DNA of 60,000 nt, from assembly GCA_950295325.1 (NCBI GenBank), contig OX485804.1, positions 59,138,429 through 59,198,428 of the forward strand, given 5' to 3'. Below, piece by piece: positions 46,513 to 56,990 of this stretch. Positions within the stretch are counted from its first letter, which is position 1. Every line of letters begins with the position of its first letter. Source of the stretch: Polytrichum commune. Its lineage: Eukaryota; Streptophyta; Polytrichopsida; Polytrichales; Polytrichaceae. A program made the position numbers and the translations under genes. Under the pieces are notes generated by a model. The model was given only the letters and a program-made list of their open reading frames with translations, was not told the DNA's origin and did not search any database.

Positions 46513-47803
46513 GACCTAAGGAGCCAATATCAAAATGACCTGCAGTTCACATGGTCACATCATTCTCAGGTATGACCCCGGGAGGTCACCGAGGTGCACA
46601 TAGAAAACTATGTGACTTCAGTGATAGCATGGGTTTAATTCACGGAGGCTAAAAAAGTCCAAATGCATAGATGTTTGGTCACATGAGAAGAAATGGGGAA
46701 GGGCTTGTGTAAATACAATAGGACATCATCAAAAGTGCTCCAACATGTAATAATTGTTAGATGTGTTTAGGTGTCTACTTGTTTTCATTGGAGAGATTCT
46801 TCTAGACTACAAAGCTAGATGGCCTGCCTGGGACTATGACCAGAAGTAGCTTCTCCTACCCAAGAGTCCTTATAAATGACCGAGAACTGAAGGATTCTCA
46901 AGTTCCTAGTGACTGACTGAGGAATCTTCATATTTTCAAAGTCCTCGCCAGCGTACCAAATTCTACACTTCAAAAAACTGATGGTCTCATGTTTCAGGCA
47001 TGGTCAACAGCTCCTCTCGAACTTACTCTCTAAAGAAAACTAAATCTCGGATTCAAACAGCCCGTTCAGATTCTCAAACTGGTACCTCGGAACGGTCAAT
47101 TTTGCAAGTTTCCTTTTAACGAAACTGTCACAGCCATAGCGATCCAAACTCTTTTCACAGAACATCAACTCTCACCATAACCCTAGCCACACATTCCACC
47201 AGGATTTTCACTCCACTCCAAACACTCACTCTACTAGGAGCTTCAATACCATACCTACTCGATCGTCCACTACTATCAGGTGCTAATTTAAAGTCTTAAT
47301 ACCTGTCAATGCGTCAAGCTTAAGAGAGCTCAAAGGTAACCAAAACTTAATCCAGTACCTTCTTGAAGCATCTCTTGATGCTACTCTTCTCGCCACGACC
47401 CTGACACAGGCATGCCAGTCGAAACTCTCCTTATAGGATATGATCATCAGCATCTTCTTCTTCTGTTGCACATGTGCAGAAATTCATAACTTGGAATCCT
47501 TGGTGAATAATTATATTAGCTCACATCATGCGCCATAGTAGTCCTGTGCTATGAGGTGCTCGAGCTTGATTGTTGCGGTTCGAGATGTGAGATGATTGTA
47601 TGCAAGATGTGTGATCGAAGCATTTTCGCAGGAATTTTGTGGAGTGAGATAAGATGAAATCAAAAAGAGATGAAATGGTGTCGGCGGAGGCAATGCTGCC
47701 TTTTGGGCTCCTGTCATGCCTCTTCTTCTCCTTGTTCCTTCCCAAAGGCCGCGTTCCCACTTTCTAAGTTTTGATCCATAAATATTTAGAATCTAAGTAT
47801 AGG
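46513..47803. other. Spacer, nothing recognised
   Basis: No gene is supported on either strand. Only short ORFs are present, without family resemblance. Part of it may be the promoter of the ORF at 45820-46512. Confidence 0.35.
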
Positions 47804-48148
47804 GAAGGTAAGTTTCTGGCCCTCCTTTGAGCACTTCCAATTTCGCAGACAATTTTGGCGAATAAGTAGATTGGAGATTGTCTAGTCTAGTTAGCAATTC
47901 CAATGAATCACAAAGATTGTCTTTACTAGTTTCATGATCAGAGATGCGAAAGTTATTGCAGAGGTCTTCCCAATGGTGATGTTCACCATTGAACTTAAAA
48001 TAATTAACATGTTTTGAGCACACAAACTAATCTCGTCATAGCACGTGTCATTCTATATCCCTTGTTCAATACAAATCTTGCCATATACCACTCAAATATA
48101 GGCTTATGATTGAGATGAATGACCACATAAGGCACACACATACTTTAG
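47804..48148. mobile_element. MITE family A copy, diverged
   Basis: It runs from GAAGGTAAG near 47804 to 'aaggcacacacatacttta' near 48148. It carries 'ccactcaaatataggcttat' like other copies. The middle is diverged. Confidence 0.5.
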
Positions 48149-48214
48149 CAACAACCAATGAGAGCAAGGCGCAAGGGTATGGAAGCTAGGGATAAGACAA
48201 AATCTTGTTAGATT

Positions 48215-48452
48215 AGGGTACCCAAAACCATCATTGAACCTAAAATCATCACTATGTACCACATGCATACATGTGGAAGCAACAAATGTATGCATATGGT
48301 ACATAGTGATACATGTAATACCAAACCCATCACCGAACCTAAAACCACCACCACTATATATCACATGCATACATTTGTTGCTTCCACATGTATGCATGTG
48401 GTACATAGTGATGGTTTTAGGTCCGGTGATAGTTTTGGGTATACCTACCTTA
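48215..48452. repeat. Fold-back hairpin with ~80-bp arms
   Basis: The left arm 'ggtacccaaaaccatcattg ... gtaccacatgcatacatgtg ... gcaacaaatgtatgcat' is mirrored by the right arm 'atgcatacatttgttgc ... cacatgtatgcatgtggtac ... gatggttttaggt ... ttttgggtatacc'. The middle (about 48295-48360) also repeats pieces of the arms, so the structure looks like two overlapping palindromic units. Non-coding. Confidence 0.85.
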
Positions 48453-49361
48453 CATGCAGCCACCTTTCCGATGGTGTAACAGCTCTTTGGTAGAATTATC
48501 TACCTGTAAATTTTAATGTGATATTGTTAAGGAGGGGAAGTCAGTAGGTGAAATGACTTCTACTTATACTCAAGACCTCGGTTGATTTGACGAGGTCACA
48601 GAGAGATACTCGGTGCATCCATTAAACACCTTCAACAGGACGATGTATTGCTAAGATGAATTTCAAGGCAAGCATTGCAACTTGAAGACTGATGCAGCTG
48701 ACCATACCACTAAGTGATCTTCATTCCCAAATCATCCAATGTATCTTCAGCTCCAGGTAAGAAGACACATCTCTATGTCTCCAAGTCAAGGGCTTTTGGA
48801 GTCTATAATTTAAGTTCATATAACAAGAGCTTCCACTCACCACATCATTTCAAGCATAATTTGGCACCCTTGAATCTAACAAAATCAGAATTGTAGACCT
48901 CAAAAGCTAAGCATGTCTGTGCCCTAACCAACATTCCAAATTCAGCAAAAAGATTCAGGTGCAACAAAGTTTGAAACAACATTGCATTCAGGAGACGATT
49001 GCAACTCACTGAGACACTAGACTAGGTTGAGTATCGACAAATATTGAACAAGCACTTCGGCCAATTTAGAAGACTAATTTGTAGGATGTACATTGTGAAT
49101 AGTCAGCCATCCTGGAGATTATACTTGGGTTGACGCCTGCTATGAAATAACAGTCCCAATATTCTGGATGTATTGTACACGATCATATGGAGGTGCAGAA
49201 ATAGATGAGCATCTTCCTTTTGTTGTTCTTGTCTACCTATATTCACCCGTCTCCTACAGTAACTTACACGTTGATAAAACCAACTGCGGAAATGTGAGAG
49301 ATTAAGATTTCATCCTTCACACAACAAAATGATGATTCAAACCCTTGGTCTGAACTGAAAC
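48453..49361 (-). other. Spacer and 3' region of the Tic22-like gene
   Basis: No gene is seen. The 3' UTR of the minus-strand Tic22-like gene should lie in the right-hand part. I recognise no other signal. Confidence 0.4.
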
Positions 49362-51215
49362 CTATTCAGACTCTTCAGCCTCCCAACCTGGAGAGCCTGA
49401 CATATCCCTTCCCCAGGCCTCCGGTGGGGCTCCAAGATTGGCAATGAAGAGAGGGCCATGCTCTCGACCTGTACCTTCTCCTTTTCGTACACGATCTTCA
49501 ATATCCTTAGCAGCAGCTGCCATTGCTTGCTGCATTCCCCCATCGACCTTATTCATGTTCATAGCAATCCCCATCATGGTCAACTTTGGTTGGAATGGTT
49601 CACCTTCCTGGGGTTCCTTAGCTTCTTCCAAATACTCAGAATCTGAGTCTTCCTCCAATATACCAGCGTCTCCTATATCTTTCCCCTTAAAAGCAAAGTT
49701 AGGGTTAATGCCCCAATTCTTGCCAAACAGGTTGAATGGCGATTTGGAATTCCTATAGTCCTTTTTGACTGAATTGCTGCTATTATGCCCGGTACTACCT
49801 TCATCTCTCCCTGAAGTGCTTGCACTTTCATCCATCTCATCCAATTGACTGGCTGGAACCTGCTCCTGTGCTTCATGATTTCCAGTTGAGGGACTCTCCT
49901 GACTGGAAACCCTACCTTTGGATTCGGACAACATGGCCACTTCAGCTGCAGCAGCTCTACGCTCAAAAGAATCAACAATTACAGGAAACCTGGGTTGCAA
50001 GCCAATCAAGCGGCGGCCCCATGGGTGGCCCAACAAAACCCTGTCTGTCAGATCCAGCATTTGAGCTTCTAGAACCTTCAAGACAACAAACTCCATCCCA
50101 CCCCCTCCTTGCCCTAATTCATCCATCAACTCCTGGACTTCTGGAGGGTCAACAAGACCATCCAACTCATCCTCCATAGGCTCCCCTCCTCCAAAAGAGT
50201 CGCCACTGCTCTCTGCTATTTGACTATGGCGTTGAGCTCTGCGTGCATGAATCAGCATATAGTAATAATGGTCCACTGAATGGCCAATCAAACTATCAAG
50301 TTGCCCTTTGTTGAAGAAATAGGGCCTAAACCATCTCACACCTTGTGCAGTACTCATGGCAATAGTGAGGTTCCGGGCTGTGAACACTGGAATGCCTTTA
50401 AATCTCTTGGCCGCCTTTTCCCCACGCTCTTTACGGACTAAGTCTTTTGCGACCTTAACTTGTTCCCGATCTGCAACAAATTTGAACATCCCCTGCTTAC
50501 TCTTAAAATATTTGTAAGCAGTATCAAGCGGACAAGAACCCACTGCAGAGCCAGACAGATTTAAGCGCCTCACATAGTCTGTAGCATCCTCCCTATCAAA
50601 GTAAAACCTGAAGACTGGTCCCTTCATGTCGTCCTTGAAGAGCATATGCCTGACCTTTTCCATCCATTGTAATGTAAGATTGGAGAGAAAGGTTGGCATG
50701 TAAGGTGGCAGCTTCATTGTTTTCAGCACATCTGATGGTCTGACAGCAATCAACCCCCGGCGAGAGGCATCACACATAGTGTACACCTGGCCAATAAAGG
50801 CTGGGCCTGAACTTGCAACCTCGCCTTTTTCACTTGCTGAATCCTCTCTGGCAGCTAAATCCTGTGGTTTACAAGGAGCAACCTTCTGAGGTCCAGAGAT
50901 AGATGAAGTTGGGTGAGGGGGAGATACAGATATATTGTTAAGGGCAAGGTACGGAAATGGTAATGGAGAAATTGGGTTCTGAGGTACCATGCCACTTAAG
51001 CATTCAAGCAATTCGGTCTTTGGGTTCTTCAGCGGCTGAATTGCCAACATGATGTTTGAAGATACAGTTTGCACTGCGCTTGAGAGCAGGGCAGGTAGGG
51101 GATTGTTTGGAATCTTAAGACTAAGGAACTTCGGAGCTTGACTTATATATTGAAATTCCAGCTCATCCTTACACCAGACAGGAAGATCCCTCCGGGTATT
51201 CTTGTCCCCAGCCAT
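49362..51215 (-). CDS. Tic22-like family protein
   Basis: The Tic22 family comprises plastid intermembrane-space import factors. This longer, plant-specific branch (Arabidopsis At5g62650-like, recalled from memory) has no proven role. A single coding exon gives 617 residues. The conserved domain runs from about residue 140: AFIGQVYTMCDASRRGLIAV, SDVLKTMKLPPYMPTFLSNL, VFRFYFDREDATDYVRRLN, SAVGSCPLDTAYKYFKSKQG, FKGIPVFTARNLTIAM and the C-terminal PLFIANLG near residue 593. The N-terminal 100 residues are hydrophobic-patchy and low in acid and could target plastids. A Pro- and Ser-rich linker, an acidic stretch (EEDSDSEYLEEAKEPQEGE) and a Gly/Ser-rich spacer follow. The start is the ATG one base after a strong splice acceptor (tttttttctccaag). 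In-frame codons further upstream are intronic. Confidence 0.9.
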   Translation of the reverse strand: MAGDKNTRRDLPVWCKDELEFQYISQAPKFLSLKIPNNPLPALLSSAVQTVSSNIMLAIQPLKNPKTELLECLSGMVPQNPISPLPFPYLALNNISVSPPHPTSSISGPQKVAPCKPQDLAAREDSASEKGEVASSGPAFIGQVYTMCDASRRGLIAVRPSDVLKTMKLPPYMPTFLSNLTLQWMEKVRHMLFKDDMKGPVFRFYFDREDATDYVRRLNLSGSAVGSCPLDTAYKYFKSKQGMFKFVADREQVKVAKDLVRKERGEKAAKRFKGIPVFTARNLTIAMSTAQGVRWFRPYFFNKGQLDSLIGHSVDHYYYMLIHARRAQRHSQIAESSGDSFGGGEPMEDELDGLVDPPEVQELMDELGQGGGGMEFVVLKVLEAQMLDLTDRVLLGHPWGRRLIGLQPRFPVIVDSFERRAAAAEVAMLSESKGRVSSQESPSTGNHEAQEQVPASQLDEMDESASTSGRDEGSTGHNSSNSVKKDYRNSKSPFNLFGKNWGINPNFAFKGKDIGDAGILEEDSDSEYLEEAKEPQEGEPFQPKLTMMGIAMNMNKVDGGMQQAMAAAAKDIEDRVRKGEGTGREHGPLFIANLGAPPEAWGRDMSGSPGWEAEESE

Positions 51216-51216
51216 A

Positions 51217-52734
51217 CTTGGAGAAAAAAAGTCGATGTATATATATGTCAAAGCAGGTATCAGTTGATGAAGATGGTGAAGGAAGTCGAAGGAGAATTTT
51301 ATGGAAACGCTAAGCTCTTACAGTGTGTGGACTTTTGAATTCTCAACAGCCTCCACCTAGACAAACTTCTGTTCCAGAAAACAGAGAAGGATCCCTGAGA
51401 TTTCAACCATTAGAAGGAAAGCTTGATCTGCCATACTGTAATGCCACACACCTCCCCCTAATGTTCTGTTGGAGAAAATAAGAGGAAAGAGAATGTACAC
51501 TATGACCTAGTCTTCCAGGATAATGCTATACATCTTGCTGTATCCAAATAATAATAAGATTGATAGGAGCTGCTCTCCAACCTGTCTCACTGCTAAAGAA
51601 CTTGCCCCACATTATTTGTCCAATTCATCCCAGGCTGTAGCACTACTCTTTTCTTCAAGGTCCTGTTTCAAAAATCAAATATATCTTGACCTCAGAATAA
51701 TTCAAAACAATCAAGATGACCTTCCTATATCAACACAGGCAGCAATAGAATATTGAACTCCATGAACAACGGTGGGCAACATAAAAGAAACCAAAGTACA
51801 AACCATTCTCCACTACAAAAATTGGCACACACTTGTCACTGGAAACCCTTGTAGTACGTGCTTTTCATGATCACCAGTCTCTAAGACCTAAGAAGCCTCC
51901 AAAAACGATTTGAAAGAGATCAGCTAGCAGCAGTGCTGACTAATATATCCTTTTGGAAACCCCTCCTAAGCACTTGTGCCAATTGTAAAGTCCAGAGTTG
52001 CATTACCAGAACATAATTGCATGGGACCAGATAAATCTACCAAAAAGAAGTTAAAAGCAAAGACAAAATTAATATACAGAAGGTAAATCAATGAGAAGCT
52101 ATATCTAAGGTAGGTCGTGGTAAAACCAACACCTTAAGATATTGCAAAATAAGTACATGTTGATTATGAGAATGTCCACCACCTTAACATCAGGCTCCCG
52201 TGTATGTTTGCACCAGCTACCAATAACACTTTGAAACTTACAACTTTTGCATATGGAATTCAAATAAGACATACCTACTTTGGTGCGTTAGAATCCCAAG
52301 TTAATTGCTAACCAGAATCGCTTAGAACCCTTTTTTATCTAATAAAAATAACAGCAATGCTCAACTCTTAAAAAGACCGTTTTAGCACCATCTACCTCAT
52401 CAGAGGGGCAGATTGGCTTGAAAACAATAACAGAACCAACCCCTAAACGCTCTTAGCATATTGTGTATTCTCTCTTTAAACTGGATGATATGAAATCTTC
52501 ATCTCATTCACAGCTATCCACCGAAAAGTCACATCCCAATGTGTTATCAAGTCTACCATTTCAAAATACTAAATGTATGAGAGGTCCAAATCAAGCCCCA
52601 AAAGCATTTAGGGGTTAAGCAAACCGCAAAACACAGAACATTGAAGAACCAAAAATTTGAAAATTGCAAAAGCAGATCTGAGAAATCTCGAACTCCAAGA
52701 ACATCCATGAAAGAAAATACAGCACAAGACTTAC
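51217..52734 (-). other. Probable 5'-UTR intron of the Tic22-like gene
   Basis: On the minus strand a good donor (GTTG/gtaagt, exon end 52735) and a good acceptor (gactttttttctccaag, exon start 51216) bracket this ~1.5-kb stretch. The acceptor lies one base before the ATG. No long ORF continues upstream, so the first exon (about 52735-53200) is taken as untranslated. It contains an AGGGTTT motif near 52765. A family B element lies inside the intron. Confidence 0.55.
52108..52397. mobile_element. Family B TIR element, short copy
   Basis: The left end AGGTAGGTCGTGGTAAAACC, then AACACC, and the right end (reverse complement AGGTAGATGGTGCTAAAACG) match the ends of 24082-24804. It sits in the 5'-UTR intron of the Tic22-like gene. 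It is about 290 bp and has no coding capacity. Confidence 0.65.
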
Positions 52735-53199
52735 CAACTCCTGATGAGCAAGGGTCCAAAGTCCAAACCCTACTTGCCACGCTTCAGTTTAAACCCCAAT
52801 TGAGCTCCTCCGCAACAACAGCCTCCACACCAAATCGGCAGCCGTTTAAAGAGAAATCCTATTATCAAAATAAAATCAGGGGATGTGTCAAATAGCTCCA
52901 CCCTGCCAGATTTATTGTGGGCAACCAGGAACGCAATTTTTCCGCGACGAAGCGGAAACTCCTAAGTCCAATTCCCAAAATAAGACATCATTCGACATGT
53001 GACAAAAAGCTCTACGCTACTGTAGGAGCTCCCCTGCACGGTGCCGTGGAGTATCAATCACAAAACACGATACCAATCGCAGCGTGAGCAGGATTGCCGA
53101 TGCAACCCTACTCGAAGCTCGACGCAGGGGGTTAGGAGTGGCTAGTAAGCAAAGCGGGAGAGACGAGAGCGGAGAGGTTGGGCCCTAGAATCTGAATGA

Positions 53200-55000
53200 G
53201 GATCTGACGAGTTTCATCCATTCAGGATGTGAGTGGAAACATTTCCTGTATAAAGTAGATGATGTGTGGATGATGTGTGGATGAGGCTGGATGTCATGCA
53301 TCCAATTTGACTAATTTAAAATCAGGCTCTTTATTGGCTCTGCCCTGTGGGAAGGCCCAAGAGGTGGTCCCTAAAATAGGTCCAAGTTTGTCAGCCAACC
53401 AAAATTGGCCACGTATGCAAACTCACTTTTTAAGTGGAGTACAGTTGCAAGTGCATGTATATACAAAATGGTCACTAACAAGAAAACGGCAGAACCGTGA
53501 GGCTCTGTCCTTTACTATGAAAGACTACAATTGTAGTTGTCCACTTTGCTCATGCCAATCCATGGTTATTCACTATACCAAACCTTTCTTGGATTTTGGG
53601 CACTTTCTTCTCAAATGCGGGTCAAGGATTGAAGCTACTCATTTATCACTCGAAATTTTTTAAATGAATAATCAAAAACTGCCGAAATAACTATAGTTAA
53701 CTAGATTTCTTTCAATGCATTTTAGGGAGCAATTATATATATTTATAGAGAGAGAGAGAGTCCACATTAAATAAAGTGGGCCAAAAATAACAAGAACAAG
53801 TAACGTCCAAGTGTGAACGCAAAGTGGTTAGGAAATTTGCTCTTGAAACGAAGAAGTTGATGCATAGTCTCTGTCCTACAAACATAGCCAACAAAATGCA
53901 CCAAAGTTTGGTCTTGGTCGGACAGCCAACCAAAACTAGTCCCATGTGCAAGATAATGTTAGAGCAAAGCACTCTTGCAATTAGTTGCTTGTTTTTATAA
54001 TTCTTTTTTACTTTCTTTTACTTTAATGTATTGCATGTGGCTCAAATACTTCGAAAAGATTCCTACCATGGCCAAAATGGTGAGATTCAGATTTAGGGTG
54101 GTGCTTATGGAAGGGTCTAGGTCCAAGAAACGTGATGTCCAAGGCACCCGTAATGGTTCTTACTTTTAGACTCAAGATTGGGCCCAAGTTTGGAGGTTAG
54201 TTTCGCAAATTTAGTGGAGTCTTTTTCTTGAGTTGAGATGGGGTTGGGACATGCAATATTTGGTGGGTAAAGGACATCACAATGGTGCCACTCTATTTTC
54301 TCATAATTTGGACACAAACTCCAGTGTAAAACACCTAGAGTCCATAAAATCTTCTCTCAATCAATGTAATCACCTGATTTTAGAGTCATTTTTGAGAGCC
54401 CAAGCTCAAACCATTTTTGAGAGACATGAATGTTGTCATGCTTGATAATGGTGTCTCAATGTTAACTTCGAGGGGTTCATGGCAGTGAACACACATGCAA
54501 ATTGGGTTTCTAGGGGGAAGATTTATGGTGATGATGATTTGTGTCTTTCTATGGAGGGTTGTGAACATAACTACCTTTTCCATTGGTCCCCCAATCTAGA
54601 AAAATAACCAAAAGAAAAACACATCATACATTCTTTGGAAAATTAACACAAGCAACTCGGTAAGGAATACAAAGACGTGTCAAGTACCATGTGAATCGTG
54701 CTTGGTGGTTGTCCTCAGGTGCAACCACAAAGGAGGGTTTGTACAACTTGTTTGAATGGTTGGGGTTCTCGCATTATTGTCATAATGGGGAGGACACATG
54801 CTCATTGTAAGTTTTTTATTTCCAAATGTTTTTGTATTCTCTCAATGTTTGGATCATTGTCTCGTTTTATTGGACTCATGCATATTTTTTCTGACATGTG
54901 ATGAAAATCTCAATTTGGAGCTACGTGCTAAGATGCCTACTTGCAACCTTGCATAAACAATGCATAAGAAGTGGTTGCATCAATTAGACAACAAAATGAC
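53200..55000. other. Spacer, no gene recognised
   Basis: Scattered short ORFs occur on both strands. There is an (AG)n tract near 53749-53760. No domain is recognised, and low coding quality suggests decayed repeats. Confidence 0.35.
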
Positions 55001-55059
55001 ATGCCTATATAAGGCAACAATGGATAACATGATACGGGCCTTCATGCAAATATATAATT

Positions 55060-56254
55060 ATTGTTTGTGGCTTAAAGGGGGCTCCTCATGAGAAAGGTCA
55101 TGACCAAGCATTCTTGAAGGTAAAAAACGTAGTGCAAATTGGTGGTCCCAAGATACTTGCAAAGGCAATGAGGTCATACAATGGGGTTGAGTATTTGAAC
55201 ACAAAACATGTGCTATGAATTGTTTCGATCAACCAATAGGAAACTAGGCTTGCCTCTAGAGTTTGAGTTTGATTTTCATCGTCCAAACAAGGTGAACCAC
55301 TCCATTCCCTACCCAGCCACAAGGACGAATAGGGTTGGCATTGAGGAGTCATTTAAACATGATGAAAATGTGGTGTCTCACACCATCAACGTATTAGGAA
55401 TCAAAGTGTCCATAATCATTGTGGCACACTTATAGATTGCCTCACGTATTGAAGAAAGAATGTTGGGCGTTATAGGCCAACACGAGGCATGCATGCAAGG
55501 CCAAAGTTGGGAAGAACAAACATCGCACACCGCACCAACCTACAGAGGTCTGAAGGAGTCTCGTTCCAACAACCACATACCTTTGGATTTTTGGTTCTAC
55601 ACATATGACATCAATCGTTGCATGAAAAGTAGCAAGAAGAAATGGGGTCTCGATTGGCCAATTCTTCCCATTGTATGCCCAGTGAAGGTTGGGACTACCT
55701 TGACATGGGAGGAGGTTTTGCATTGGAGGACATTGATTTTCAATTGCAACAATGTCAGGCCATGTCTCCATGTTGTCATTTGGGTATAATGCCCAACCTT
55801 CCCATATTCCAATCACATTTTCGTGCTCCAGCAAACCTGAGTGCTCACCCTAACATACAATTTTCAAAGGTCGTTCATCCTAATTTGTCAGTGCCACTAC
55901 ACGAGCACATGAACAAATGGGAGAGTCCATTGCATATGGATGGGTATTATGTGGTGGGTGTAACGGCCATCCCATACCAAGGATATGGATCCATCATAAC
56001 CATAGTCTTCAAGGAGGAGAAGACATACCTCGTGTCCATTACAAACAATCAGCAATGCATTTGCCTTGAATTTTGCAAAGATGTCACCAATGGCAATGGG
56101 GAAGAGGGGTTAGTGGGTATCATGTAAACACGTGTACTACATTTTTAGGTATTTGTGCAATGTGGACTATGCCACCAACAAATATAGTCATGTACCCACA
56201 TCCAACTACAATGTGTGCCTTCTAGAGCTTGCATTTGTGGCGAAACAAGCTTAG
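55060..56254 (+). pseudogene. Decayed SWIM zinc-finger gene (transposon-like family)
   Basis: A frame at 55642-56127 ends with a recognisable module: MDGYYVVGVTAIPYQGYGSI, VFKEEKTYLVSITNNQQCIC, LEFCKDVTN. The partner half continues in another frame from 56114: WVSCKHVYYIFRYLCNVDYA and on to LLELAFVAKQA, ending at a TAG (56252-56254). Together they give the SWIM zinc-binding pattern C-x-C...C-x-H (C-x-C at 56056-56064, C-x-H at 56123-56131), separated by a frameshift and an in-frame TAG just before WVSCKH. Upstream frames near 55070-55205 also look weakly coding. SWIM domains occur in MULE/FAR1-type transposases. I recall similar unannotated SWIM proteins in seed-free plants, but I cannot search. 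Broken and very unlikely to be functional. Confidence 0.6.
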
Positions 56255-56639
56255 TGCCATGATAGTGACCGGCGTATACACCTAGTATTTATATACATGA
56301 ACACATATGTTTGTCGATAGGAAATGGTAAGCACATTGATGTTGTAACTCAACAATTGTTTGTTGCAATAAGGTGCTTTACATTTCAATGTAATGTTTGT
56401 TTATTTAATAAATTGCCTATCACCATGGACTACTTGAGACCCTAACATCCATGGTAATAGGGTCAACTCCAATATTTATGGTATCCTAAATATTTATAGA
56501 ATTCTAAATTTTCAAACCATTTATATTCTATTTCATACTCAAAATATTATATTTTTGGATATTTTTTTCCTCATTGCTCACATGTCACTGCTCACATGCT
56601 AGCTTCCCTCCACCCTTTAAGGTGAATGGGCCTCAAATG

Positions 56640-56990
56640 AACACCTTTAGCCCTACACCTTCTTCTCCCATGACATTAAACATGTGTTTAGTACAAGATG
56701 ATTAGCATATCCAAATTGAAATTATAACCACTTTCCTTGCAGTTTTTGAAACTCTAATGAATGTCCTAACGTGCATTATATAAGATGCTCTTGCTTCTTA
56801 AATGATCATTTAGGACCCCCAAATTACATTGATGATGAAACTTAGAATACTTCACAAATTCTGAACACGTGGTCCAATTCCTTTTGTAGGCTTCAAAGAT
56901 CTCCATGTAGTCTAGTCCAAGTCGCTCGAGATGAATTGACCACAAACCTGTAGGAGTCAAGTCTATATGTCGCATGATTTAGGGTTATTT
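56640..56990. mobile_element. MITE family A copy, strongly diverged
   Basis: 'ttctcccatgacattaaaca', 'gtacaagatgattagcatatccaaattg', 'gtggtccaattcctttt' and 'gaatgtcctaa' correspond in order to the family A interior. The termini are not recognisable. Confidence 0.45.

Noticed and set aside
49438-50179. Plus-strand ORFs of 100-119 codons opposite the Tic22-like gene
   Set aside because: Antisense shadows of a confidently coding exon.
55442-55834. 130-codon minus-strand ORF
   Set aside because: Antisense to the decayed SWIM gene region; the plus-strand reading has recognisable motifs and this one does not.
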